DNA from: JANQPA01 sp964548175 | GTDB taxonomy: Bacteria > Bacteroidota > Bacteroidia > Chitinophagales > Saprospiraceae | Direction: 5' to 3' | Length of the DNA stretch: 64,000 nt | Assembly (NCBI GenBank): GCA_964548175.1 | Contig: CAZJQS010000014.1 | Location: forward strand, 1-64,000 | Shown here: one piece after another, positions 24,786 through 33,800 of the stretch | How the letters are laid out: every line of letters starts with the position of its first letter | Numbering within the stretch: the stretch's first letter is position 1 | Translations under genes and position numbers: made by a program | The notes under the pieces: generated by a model | The model's database searches: none | Seen by the model: only the letters and a program-made list of their open reading frames with translations | What the model was told of the DNA's origin: nothing

Positions 24786-25042
24786 AGTTCATACAGTTTT
24801 CTACTATTTTAAATATTCGAACCTGCTGGGGGGCAAATTACCTTTAAAAATTTTTCCTCACTTGTTTAATGAAAAAGATTTTATCAAAAAGCCGGGTGTT
24901 GATCAAATTTTTGCGACAAAAGTAACAAACCTATCAAATTACCCAAAGTAATTTGGGATAGATTATACAATAAATTTCAGCCTAGCCCAAAATAACACAC
25001 CCGTTCAACGGTAGGGAGTTTAAAAAAGTTCGGTTTTTGGCT

Positions 25043-26251
25043 TTATTTGTAATAACCGATGATGTTAAATCTTTTGTTTTCATATCCTTGAGGAAACTTG
25101 CCGATCACATCAGAATTCGCAGGACCGGTCGGATCACAAACATAATAAGGCTTGCCTTTAAACCAGACAGCGTCCCCTCCCAATTCCCGGCTTGCCACGC
25201 CTATGGTCAGATGATCTTCATAAGCAATGGCGACCATGGGAAGATCCAGCAGCACTTTTACCAACTGATAGAAAAGGGCGGATCTGTCTTCACAGTCAGA
25301 ATAAGGGTAATATAGTACTTCATCTGCGATCATTGGCTTGCTTTTTCCGAAAAAAGACTTGTCTTCCTTATATTTAAAGGAGGAACGCGTAAAGGCGGCC
25401 AATAGTTGAACAGCATCCGGGTGGGCTTTACCGGTTATGACTTTTTTCAATTGAGGGATCAGGCTATTGTAAGAAATACTGGAAAAAGGGACTTCCAAAT
25501 ATTGAGATTCCGAAAAATAGGGATAATCTTCCATGATCTGCACGATCGTCTGATCCACCTGCACAGTAAACAAGTGATCTGTTCCGCGATAGGTGAATTT
25601 AATGTCCTTTTGAACGATTTGCCTGGGAAGGTCAGGATGGCGGATGAGGTAAAAGGAAAATGGGCGGCCGTCCGCAACAGGGCGGAACTTAAGCAGGAAA
25701 AGCTCCTGTTTGACCGATGATCTTCCTAGTCGATAGCTCGTCAAATTGGCAAAGGTGCGAGCGCCATCTTTAATAAGTGGGATCTCAAAAAGCTTGTCCT
25801 CCGTATAAACATAAAGAAAGATCCGGTCATTCAGGTAGGTCAGTCGCGTATCATACCCTAGCTCTGATAAAAGAAACCAGCAGAGCAATTCTTTCTCGAG
25901 GTCTCCTTTTGAGTGAAGCATGTCTTCAATACCAGTATAAATGAGCTTGTAGAACAACCAGTCATTCAGTCCAAGCTTATTCTTGTAAAAACGAAGGTCT
26001 TCCAGTAAGTTTTGATGGGTTCCCAACTGCAGAAGCTTGTAATAGCCGCTGATGCTCTTTTCGGATAACTCGGTGCGATAAGAGACCAGTACATCCGCAG
26101 AATATCTGAGTCGGATGGGGGAATTATAGAATGAAAATTGCGAGGTCAGGGTCGTCTCACTGGGCACGTCTGCCAGGATTTGCCCGGCCGGAAGGGAAAG
26201 CAGGCACAACCAAAAGCACAGAAAGAACATGGGGGGAAATCTTCTTTTCAT
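25043..26251 (-). CDS. Exported transglutaminase-like protein
   Basis: 402-residue protein with an N-terminal signal peptide (about 1-27, cleavage near ILADVP). The C-terminal third has the Cys-His-Asp triad of the transglutaminase-like superfamily: Cys in YYPYSDCEDRSALFYQL (about residue 328), His in AYEDHLTIG (about 357) and Asp in YYVCDPTGPAN (about 377). Such bacterial enzymes are usually papain-like proteases or protein-modifying enzymes; the substrate is unknown. The middle part is beta-rich and unrecognised. It is probably periplasmic or surface-exposed. It precedes queA in chromosome order but runs in the same direction, separated by 132 bases and a hairpin. Confidence 0.78.
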   Translation of the reverse strand: MKRRFPPMFFLCFWLCLLSLPAGQILADVPSETTLTSQFSFYNSPIRLRYSADVLVSYRTELSEKSISGYYKLLQLGTHQNLLEDLRFYKNKLGLNDWLFYKLIYTGIEDMLHSKGDLEKELLCWFLLSELGYDTRLTYLNDRIFLYVYTEDKLFEIPLIKDGARTFANLTSYRLGRSSVKQELFLLKFRPVADGRPFSFYLIRHPDLPRQIVQKDIKFTYRGTDHLFTVQVDQTIVQIMEDYPYFSESQYLEVPFSSISYNSLIPQLKKVITGKAHPDAVQLLAAFTRSSFKYKEDKSFFGKSKPMIADEVLYYPYSDCEDRSALFYQLVKVLLDLPMVAIAYEDHLTIGVASRELGGDAVWFKGKPYYVCDPTGPANSDVIGKFPQGYENKRFNIIGYYK

Positions 26252-26349
26252 GGATCAGGGAATTGTTAAGATTCGTTATGCTTGGCTGTTAAAATAATCT
26301 TTTCCGCTCAAATCCCTAAATTCTTTTTTCGAGAAGTTACGGTGCTTAC

Positions 26350-26378
26350 CAGGATGACGGCAACTGGCCGCCATCCTG
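26350..26378 (-). terminator. Hairpin downstream of queA
   Basis: CAGGATG-CGGC / GCCG-CATCCTG stem with one internal mismatch, 5 bases beyond the queA stop. There is no U-tract on the minus strand, so the terminator role is tentative. Confidence 0.45.
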
Positions 26379-26383
26379 ATCTT

Positions 26384-27448
26384 TCATATGATCATCATAG
26401 CGTCACCGTAGCTGAAAAAGTTATATTCTTCTCTGACCGCCGTTTCGTATGCCTCCATGATCAGATCATAGCCGCCGAAAGCACAGACCATGATCAGCAG
26501 GCTGGACTTCGGGAGGTGGAAATTTGTCACCATCGCATCCGAAATGCTGAAATCATATGGAGGATAGATGAACTTGTTCGTCCAGCCTTCTGCTGGTTTG
26601 AGCAAATGTTCCGCAGAAACAGCCGTTTCTATGGCGCGCATTGAAGTAGTACCGACAGCACAAATGCGGTGCTTGTTTTCTTTAGCCCGGTTGACAATGT
26701 CCGCGCAGTCCGCTGGAATGCGAAAATATTCAGCATCCATTTTGTGCTTGGACAAGTCCTCCACGTCAATGTTTCGAAAAGTCCCCAGGCCGATGTGCAA
26801 GGTGAGCTCGGCAAATTCAATTCCTTTGATTTCCAGGCGCTTCATGAGTTCACGGCTGAAGTGCAGCCCGGCAGTCGGAGCCGCCACCGCACCGACCTCC
26901 TTGGCGAAGATGGTCTGAAAGCGTTCTTTATCCAGTTCTTCCACAGGCCTTCCTATAGATTTTGGAAGCGGCGTATTGCCCAGTTGGTTCAGTTCCCTTT
27001 GAAACTCTTCCTCCGTGCCATCATATAAGAAACGGATAGTCCGACCACGTGAGGTGGTATTGTCCACTACTTCGGCAACCAAAATGTCATTATCGTGCTC
27101 ATCGCTGAAATACAGTTTGTTGCCTACCCTGATCTTTCTGGCTGGGTCTACTAGTACATCCCAAAGCCTCGACTCCTGGTTCAATTCACGAAGCAGAAAA
27201 ACCTCGATCTTGGCGCCGGTCTTTTCCTTCCTGCCGTAAAGGCGGGCGGGAAAAACCTTGGTATTGTTGAAGATCATGACGTCTCCTTCGTCAAAAAAGT
27301 TGAGGATGTCTTTGAAGATATGATGTTCAATTTTGCCGGTATCCCTGTGTATCACCATTAATCTGGACTCGTCCCGGTTTTTGGCTGGATATTTTGCAAT
27401 TAATTTCTTCGGCAGATCAAAAGAGAATTGAGAGAGTTTCGTCCTCAT
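26384..27448 (-). CDS. queA: S-adenosylmethionine:tRNA ribosyltransferase-isomerase
   Basis: 354-residue enzyme that transfers and isomerises the ribosyl moiety of SAM to preQ1-modified tRNA, giving epoxyqueuosine. The family signature is clear: FDLPKKLIAKYPAKNRDESRLMV near the start, VMIFNNTKVFPARLYG near 57-72, GAVAAPTAGLHFS near 185-197, LTLHIGLGTFRNI near 215-227, AVGTTSMRAIE near 264-274, and TNFHLPKSSLLIMVCAFGG near 307-325. The ATG at 27448 is chosen over an in-frame TTG at 27469. With queE at the left edge, the queuosine pathway is represented twice in this window. Confidence 0.95.
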   Translation of the reverse strand: MRTKLSQFSFDLPKKLIAKYPAKNRDESRLMVIHRDTGKIEHHIFKDILNFFDEGDVMIFNNTKVFPARLYGRKEKTGAKIEVFLLRELNQESRLWDVLVDPARKIRVGNKLYFSDEHDNDILVAEVVDNTTSRGRTIRFLYDGTEEEFQRELNQLGNTPLPKSIGRPVEELDKERFQTIFAKEVGAVAAPTAGLHFSRELMKRLEIKGIEFAELTLHIGLGTFRNIDVEDLSKHKMDAEYFRIPADCADIVNRAKENKHRICAVGTTSMRAIETAVSAEHLLKPAEGWTNKFIYPPYDFSISDAMVTNFHLPKSSLLIMVCAFGGYDLIMEAYETAVREEYNFFSYGDAMMII

Positions 27449-27667
27449 TCTTAATAACGATTTTTTCAAATGAAAGGCAAAGTTAATAATACTTTACAGA
27501 AATTTTATCGAGATGTTGCTGGAATAGTTGTGCAAACACTATGTTAAATACATACTTGCCGCCAAAAGAGTTTTCCATATTCCGAAATTGGCAGAAAAAG
27601 CTCCTTACTTCATCGAATGTTTGCTGCTATTTTGAGGCTAATCGTTAAATTCATGCGCAATAAGCAG

Positions 27668-27675
27668 TAATTTTG
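27668..27675 (+). promoter_or_regulatory. Bacteroidota -7 element (TAATTTTG) before the permease gene
   Basis: Exact TAnnTTTG match 29 bases before the ATG at 27705. No good -33 box at normal spacing. Confidence 0.5.
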
Positions 27676-27704
27676 CGGAAGCCTCAAAAAATAATTCAGG
27701 TTTT

Positions 27705-28958
27705 ATGGTCACCATATTAAAAATCATCAACGAGGGGGTCATGCAGGCACTTCAACAGCTTAGAGCCAATAAGCTGAGAAGTTTCCTATCCATGCTGGGC
27801 ATCTCGATCGGCATCTTTTGCATCATCGGTGTACTCTCAGCAGTGGATTCTCTGGAGAGTAACGTGAGAGGCAGTATTGCAAAACTGGGAGAAGACGTGA
27901 TCTATATCCAGAAGTTCTCCTGGAATGAAGATCCGGGCCGCAACTGGTTCAAATGGATACGCCGGCCGAATATCGAGTTTGACGACTATGAGGTCATTAA
28001 GGCCAAAATCGATAATGTTGATCTCGTGGGTTTTTACACCGGTATCGGGGCCCGAACCGTAAAGTATAAATCCAATAGCGTTGAACGGGCTTACCTGCTG
28101 GCGGGATCCTATGAAATGGGTGAACTTTTTAACTTCGAATACGCCGCAGGGCGGTATTTTTCCCCAGTGGAATACCATACCGGGGCCAACAGGATCATCC
28201 TGGGCCATAAGGTCGCCGAAGAATTATTTGGAAACGTAGACCCGCTCGGTAAAAAAATGAAAATGGACGGCCGATACCTGGAAGTGATCGGCGTACTTGA
28301 AAAATCTGGCGAAAGCATTATCAATGTGGCCAACTTCGATGAGGCAATGATCATTTCCTACGAACTGGCCAGGAAGATCGTCAACCTGAAATCCGCCAGT
28401 TCGTTCGACAGAACGGTGGCGGTAAAAGCCGGCGATCAAAAAAGCACGAGGCTGGTAAAGGATGAAATTACCGGCGTTATGCGGGCCCATCGTCGATTGA
28501 AACCTAAAGAGGAAAATAACTTCTCCCTGAATGAGGTCTCCATCTTGTCAAGCCTGTTGGATAGCTTTTTTAATGTGTTGAACATGCTGGGCTTCATCAT
28601 CGGTATCTTCGCCATCATCGTCGGCATGGTCAGCGTGGCCAATATTATGTTCGTATCAGTCAAGGAAAGAACCAATATTATAGGGATAAAGAAAGCCCTG
28701 GGCGCCAAACGATACTTCATCCTGCTGGAGTTTTTGATCGAAGCCGCAATTTTGTGCTTGTTTGGCGGCCTGATGGGCCTGCTGATCGTATATGTCGTGA
28801 TCAATATCCTGGGCAATGCCATTGACTTCGACCTCTTCCTTTCTGCCGGAAATATTATCTTTGGTATTTTGGCTTCTATGCTCATCGGAATATTAGCCGG
28901 TTTGATTCCCGCTATTCAGGCGTCCCGAATGGATCCGGTTGAGGCCATGAGAAAGTGA
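27705..28958 (+). CDS. ABC transporter permease (MacB/FtsX type)
   Basis: 417-residue inner-membrane protein. The N-terminal helix lies near 24-48 in LRSFLSMLGISIGIFCIIGV. A MacB-like periplasmic core domain follows (about 50-280; AGRYFSPVEYHTGANRIILG and VDPLGKKMKMDGRYLEVIGVL are diagnostic). FtsX-type helices lie near 285-315, 335-365 and 380-410, ending in the family tail QASRMDPVEAMRK. Proteins of this kind work with an ATPase in efflux of peptides, macrolides or lipoproteins, or in signalling. The ATPase gene is not adjacent, so it must be elsewhere. Heptamer tract D lies 50 bases downstream. Confidence 0.9.
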   Translation: MVTILKIINEGVMQALQQLRANKLRSFLSMLGISIGIFCIIGVLSAVDSLESNVRGSIAKLGEDVIYIQKFSWNEDPGRNWFKWIRRPNIEFDDYEVIKAKIDNVDLVGFYTGIGARTVKYKSNSVERAYLLAGSYEMGELFNFEYAAGRYFSPVEYHTGANRIILGHKVAEELFGNVDPLGKKMKMDGRYLEVIGVLEKSGESIINVANFDEAMIISYELARKIVNLKSASSFDRTVAVKAGDQKSTRLVKDEITGVMRAHRRLKPKEENNFSLNEVSILSSLLDSFFNVLNMLGFIIGIFAIIVGMVSVANIMFVSVKERTNIIGIKKALGAKRYFILLEFLIEAAILCLFGGLMGLLIVYVVINILGNAIDFDLFLSAGNIIFGILASMLIGILAGLIPAIQASRMDPVEAMRK

Positions 28959-29010
28959 GCGTGTTCAAAAGTCTTGATGCTGGTTAACAGTTATTCGAAC
29001 CCTCCAATTA

Positions 29011-29058
29011 ACCCAAAACCCCAAACCCAAAACCCAAAACCCAAAACCCAAAACCCAA
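29011..29058 (+). repeat. Heptamer repeat tract D (CCCAAAA units)
   Basis: Five to six CCCAAAA units with one CCCCAAA variant, directly after the permease gene. The GGTAGAA half of the composite repeat is absent here. The rest of the 28959-29796 spacer is AT-rich, with hairpins at about 29399-29420 and 29444-29466 (CGTCGT / ACGACG), and no convincing ORF. Confidence 0.88.
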
Positions 29059-29767
29059 TAAATCATTGATAAACAGCTGATAGCAAAAGCAAATGCTTAA
29101 GGACCGTCGGCTTCCCCCAAATTAGGGATAAGGTACATTTGTTCTAATCTTCTATTTTCCTACCGTAAATTTTTACTAAGCTTCCGGATAATAAAAATCA
29201 CAAAATTACCATTTATATAATGCATTGCTCACAGCCAAAAATTATAACTTAGGGCCGTTTCAAGAAAAACTAAGCCTGCTGCTGCACCTGGCGCTTTAGA
29301 AGATGTTCTTGTGAACACCCGAAATGTCTTTTAATAAATTATGCAAAATTTTAATATTTCACCATTGCCATAAAAAAGCACCGGCTTGTAAACCTAATAA
29401 AAAGAAGATATTTTCTTTTTATAATAAAATTTTAAATATTTTTCGTCGTTTTTTGAAGCGACGACGTTAAGGAAAATATGTTAAAGTGCAATAAGTTATT
29501 TGAACTTGCTTTTTATATTCGCGAGCCAAATAAGCATTTACAAAACAAAGTCTGTAAAAGAAGGGCATGAGAGGCTGAAATCATTGGGATTTGCCAATTG
29601 AAGACACATTATCTGTTGAGGTTCGGCATGGAAGAAGGTATATGGCCCTTACTTTAAGCCAAAATTTGCTGTGTGGTTTTTGACGGTTTCGGCGGTCAAT
29701 ATCCGTTCATCAGTTTGAAGCTAATAACCTTATTGGTCTTATTATAAATTTTAAGATGGAGTGTTTA

Positions 29768-29775
29768 TTAATTTG
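29768..29775 (+). promoter_or_regulatory. -7-like element (TTAATTTG) before the PorP/SprF gene
   Basis: One-mismatch TAnnTTTG element 21 bases before the ATG at 29797. It overlaps the longer GTG-initiated reading from 29761 and supports the ATG. Confidence 0.4.
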
Positions 29776-29796
29776 CGCATCTCAAAAACTTTTCCC

Positions 29797-30759
29797 ATGA
29801 CCGGATTACGTTTACTTCCGATTGTGTTCTTTTTGACGACCTTTGCTCTTCAAGCTCAGCAATTGCCTATTTTCACTCAATATCGTGAGAATTTAGCCGT
29901 TATCAATCCGGCAGCCCTGGAGGGAGATTTCCTGGCTTTTGGTAATAATGTGACTGTCGGGCTTTCTTATCGCGCCCAATGGGTGGGATTATCCGGAGCA
30001 CCGACCACTCAGACTGTAAGAGGATCTTACGTCAACACAGAATGGAGCGGCGTCACTCTTATGGCTGGCGGCCATTTGATCAATGATCAAACGGGCCCCA
30101 CCGGCTTCACCGGCTTCTACGGCAAGATCGGGGGCATACTCACCAATGATATCGAATATGGAGGACTAGCCGTGGCGCTTACAGCCGGCTTCGTGCAATT
30201 CAGAGTAAGAGCTTCTGAAATAAGACTTCGTGACCCGAATGATAATATCGGGACCATCGATCAATCTCAATTTTATCCTGATCTTGGACTTGGAATCTAC
30301 TTCTATCAAATGCTGGATGGCGCCTTTGACGGCGACTACATTTATGCAGGCGTTTCCGTTCCTCAGATCTTTGGATTGGACCTCACCTTCCAGGATGAAG
30401 AAACAGGCGAATACACCATCGGTAGGGTACAGCATATGTATGGTATGCTGGGCCTTTATAAGTTCTTCGATAATGGAGGATTTATAGAGCCTTCCCTTTG
30501 GTTCAAATACGTAGCCAATGCCCCTCTCCATGCAGATGTGAACATCCGCTATCAATTGCCCTCAGCGCTCTGGATCGGAGCAGGCGGGGCGATTAACGGC
30601 ACTGCACATATTGAGGCGGGCCTGACACTTGGTGACAATGTGGGCTTTGACAACACCCTGAGGATCGGCTATGGATTTGACTACTCCTTCAGCTCCTTCG
30701 GTCCAACGGCAGGAAGTACGCACGAAATTAACTTGTCCATGTCTTTTGGTGGATACTGA
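29797..30759 (+). CDS. PorP/SprF family type IX secretion outer-membrane protein
   Basis: 320-residue outer-membrane beta-barrel protein. A signal peptide (about 1-22) ends in ALQAQQ, followed by the family signature LPIFTQYRENLAVINPAALEG and NVTVGLSYRAQWVGLSGAPTT (each a conserved PorP/SprF motif), then amphipathic beta strands to an aromatic-poor C-terminus LSMSFGGY. PorP/SprF proteins are partners of type B sorting-domain substrates; in Flavobacterium johnsoniae sprF lies next to sprB. Here the next gene, 90 bases downstream, encodes exactly such a substrate, so the pair is very likely functional together. Confidence 0.92.
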   Translation: MTGLRLLPIVFFLTTFALQAQQLPIFTQYRENLAVINPAALEGDFLAFGNNVTVGLSYRAQWVGLSGAPTTQTVRGSYVNTEWSGVTLMAGGHLINDQTGPTGFTGFYGKIGGILTNDIEYGGLAVALTAGFVQFRVRASEIRLRDPNDNIGTIDQSQFYPDLGLGIYFYQMLDGAFDGDYIYAGVSVPQIFGLDLTFQDEETGEYTIGRVQHMYGMLGLYKFFDNGGFIEPSLWFKYVANAPLHADVNIRYQLPSALWIGAGGAINGTAHIEAGLTLGDNVGFDNTLRIGYGFDYSFSSFGPTAGSTHEINLSMSFGGY

Positions 30760-30849
30760 TCAGAAGATCACTCCGCTTTTCACTTACTTTAAATAATTTG
30801 AGCAGAATTGAAATATTTCAAAGGAAAATATCCCAAATTCAATAGTTTC

Positions 30850-33800
30850 ATGAAAAGGATAGTCGCGCTTTTAGTGCTGGGTTGGGCTTTTCACGCATCA
30901 TTGCTGGCTCAGCCTACTGTTTCAATATCATCCGCCACACCCGAGGTCGGAGAGCAATTTTGTCTGGATGTTACGGTAGTCGATTTCACGGACATATTAT
31001 CCATGGACTTTACCATCCAATGGGATTCCACCGTCCTGCAATTTGATGGCATCGATAACATAAATCTCGATAGACTTACGGAGGGTAATTTCGATCAATC
31101 CATGGTCAGCTCAGGTGTATTGCCGCTCAGCTGGCTATTTAATGAATGCGAGGTAGGTTTGCCCGGCCTTACCCTGGATGACCAGGCCGGAAATAGCCCG
31201 GTCCGGATTTTCTCCCTTTGCTTTACCGCTATCGGTGATTACGGCGCTTCCACAGAAGTCAAAATAACCAATTCCCCTCAGGATATACGCGTAACCAGGG
31301 TCAATGCTTGTCCTAATAACATCGGCCTCTTTCAGGAGGATGGCATCGTGTCTACCGGTGTGCGGCCGTTTACACTGGTCGCTTCAGAAGAAGAGGCGAA
31401 TGAGGGAGACCTGGTTTGTGTGGACTTTAGCGTAGAGGGCTTTGATCAATTGACCAGCTTCCAGTTCTCTGTTAACTGGGACCCCACCATCCTGGAATTC
31501 GATAACGTCATCCCCCTCGAAAATTTGCCGAACTTGTCCAGATCCGGCTTCGGCACACCGGACGGCGGGAACGTCAGCCCGGGAAATACAACAGTCTCCT
31601 GGAGTTTCGTCCAACCTAACCAGCCGGGGATCAGCCTCGACGACGGAACCGTCATCTTTCAGATCTGCTTCAGAGTGGTCGGAGCCTGCGAAACACAATC
31701 AGCCATTAAGTTCAGCAGCATGCCGACAGCCATAGAAGTGACCAATACGGTCCAGGCTGGATTCAATATCACAGCCGTATCCCGAGAGGGTAAGGTACAA
31801 GTGTCGGATTGTGACCCGACCGGATTGTCTATTATCGCCAATTGCCCCCCTCCGGCCAATGTGAATGATGAAGTGTGTGTATCGGTCACTACCAATAGTT
31901 TCCAGAATATTACCGACCTGGCTTTTTTGACCGAGTGGAACCCTACTATTCTAGAGTTTAAAGGAGTAAGAAACCTCACCAATAAGCTGTTTGGCTTTAA
32001 CAATGCTTTTGACAATTCCAATGTTGTGAATGGAATTTTGGGTGTAGACTGGGAGGCGCCACTGGGATTGTCCGGAACAATGAACGAAGGAGAAAAATTA
32101 TTCGATGTCTGCTTCGATGTAGTCGGCCTCGGAGGTAATAGCCCCATTCGTTTTGGGGGGCGCCAGGTGGCAAGGGTGAACAACGGACCGAATATCGGCA
32201 TTGCCCCAACAAACTGTGAGATCGAAGTCATACAACCGGATGGGGTAGCCATCGCTATTGACGATGCAGAAGGACGCCCCGGCGATACCATTTGTGTCGG
32301 TTTTACCGTAAATAACCTGGCGGATGTCACGAATATGCAGTTCTCTCTTTCTTTCGAGCCTAACCATGTCAGGTTCCTGGATATTCCTGTGATCAATATC
32401 CCCGGCGTCACTGCCGCCAACTTTAACACCGAGGGAGCTGAACTGGGCGCTATTACCTTCCAGTGGAATCCCAATACCCCTCAAACCGTAGAGGACGGCA
32501 CCGTCGTCTTCCTTATGTGCTTTGAAGTGACAGGCACGCCCGGCGACTGCCAGATCCTGCAATTCCAGGATCTTCCTCTGGAGAGCCAGGTGGTCACCTC
32601 CGAATCGAACGGAAACAATGTCGGATTGGTCGGACAGAACGGAGAGGTCTGCGTGCTGGAAGCAGAAGGCTTTGAAATATACATCAACGACGAAATTGGA
32701 TACTTTCAGGACACTACCTGTACTTCCATCAGGGTAGCTGACTTTACCGGCATCACCGGTTCGTCATTTAGTGTTAACTGGGATCCCTCCAGCCTTGAAT
32801 TTGCCTCCGCTGAGCCGTTTGGAGTCCTGGGAATCACCCAGGATAATTTTAACCTGGCTTCCGTAGACGTAGGCCTTCTTACGTTTAACTGGGATGATCC
32901 TTCTGGACAAACCCTTACCGATACCACCGCGATCTTTGACGTTTGCTTCACCCTGATCGGCGCCCCTGAAGAATGTTATCCGGTAGGCGTCAACTCAGGC
33001 GCCACGGTGACTACCGTCAACGGCAGGGGAGATGTCAAACTGGTTGATCCTGGTGAAATATGTATTCGGGATACCATCATCATTGAAGAAGTGATCATCA
33101 CGCCCGTTACCTGTCCCGAAACCAACGATGGGACCATCACCATCAGAGCCCGAAAAGGAGGACGGGGGCCCATTTTCTTCGATTGGAAAACCACTCCTAA
33201 CCAAAGGGATTCTATGGCGCAGTTCCTCCCTCCGGGTCAGGTGGCTGTTACGATTTTTGATATTACTTCAAGCCCTATCATTGAAATAGATACTGTTTTT
33301 GAAGTGCCGATCACAACAGACCTGCCGTTCGCGAATGCAGGAACCGATAAAGTGCTTTCCTGCGATCCCCCCATCGTCCTGCTCGAAGGAGATGGCAATG
33401 AGGAAGATAACTATTCGTACCGTTGGACAACCTCCAATGGTTCCCTTCCCGGGCAAAAGGATCAGCTCTTCGTTGCCGCAGGAGCTCCGGGAACTTATGT
33501 GCTGGCCGTTAAAAATGACGATACCGGTTGTACGGCGCGGGATACGGTAAGGGTGTTGCCGGCCCCCAGGCCGGCTGTTTCCGCAGGAGCAGATCTCACA
33601 TTTACCTGTATCAACGATACCGTTCGCCTGAACGGCTCGGGAACTCCACTCGCCGATACCCTTACCTTCCTTTGGAGAGCAGCAGGCGGCGGCGTGATCG
33701 TAGAGGGTGAAGATACGCTCCTTTCTCCCCGGGCGGCAGCCCCGGGCATGTACCTGCTGGAGGTAACCAATACCAATACTTCCTGTTCAGCCCTCGATAC

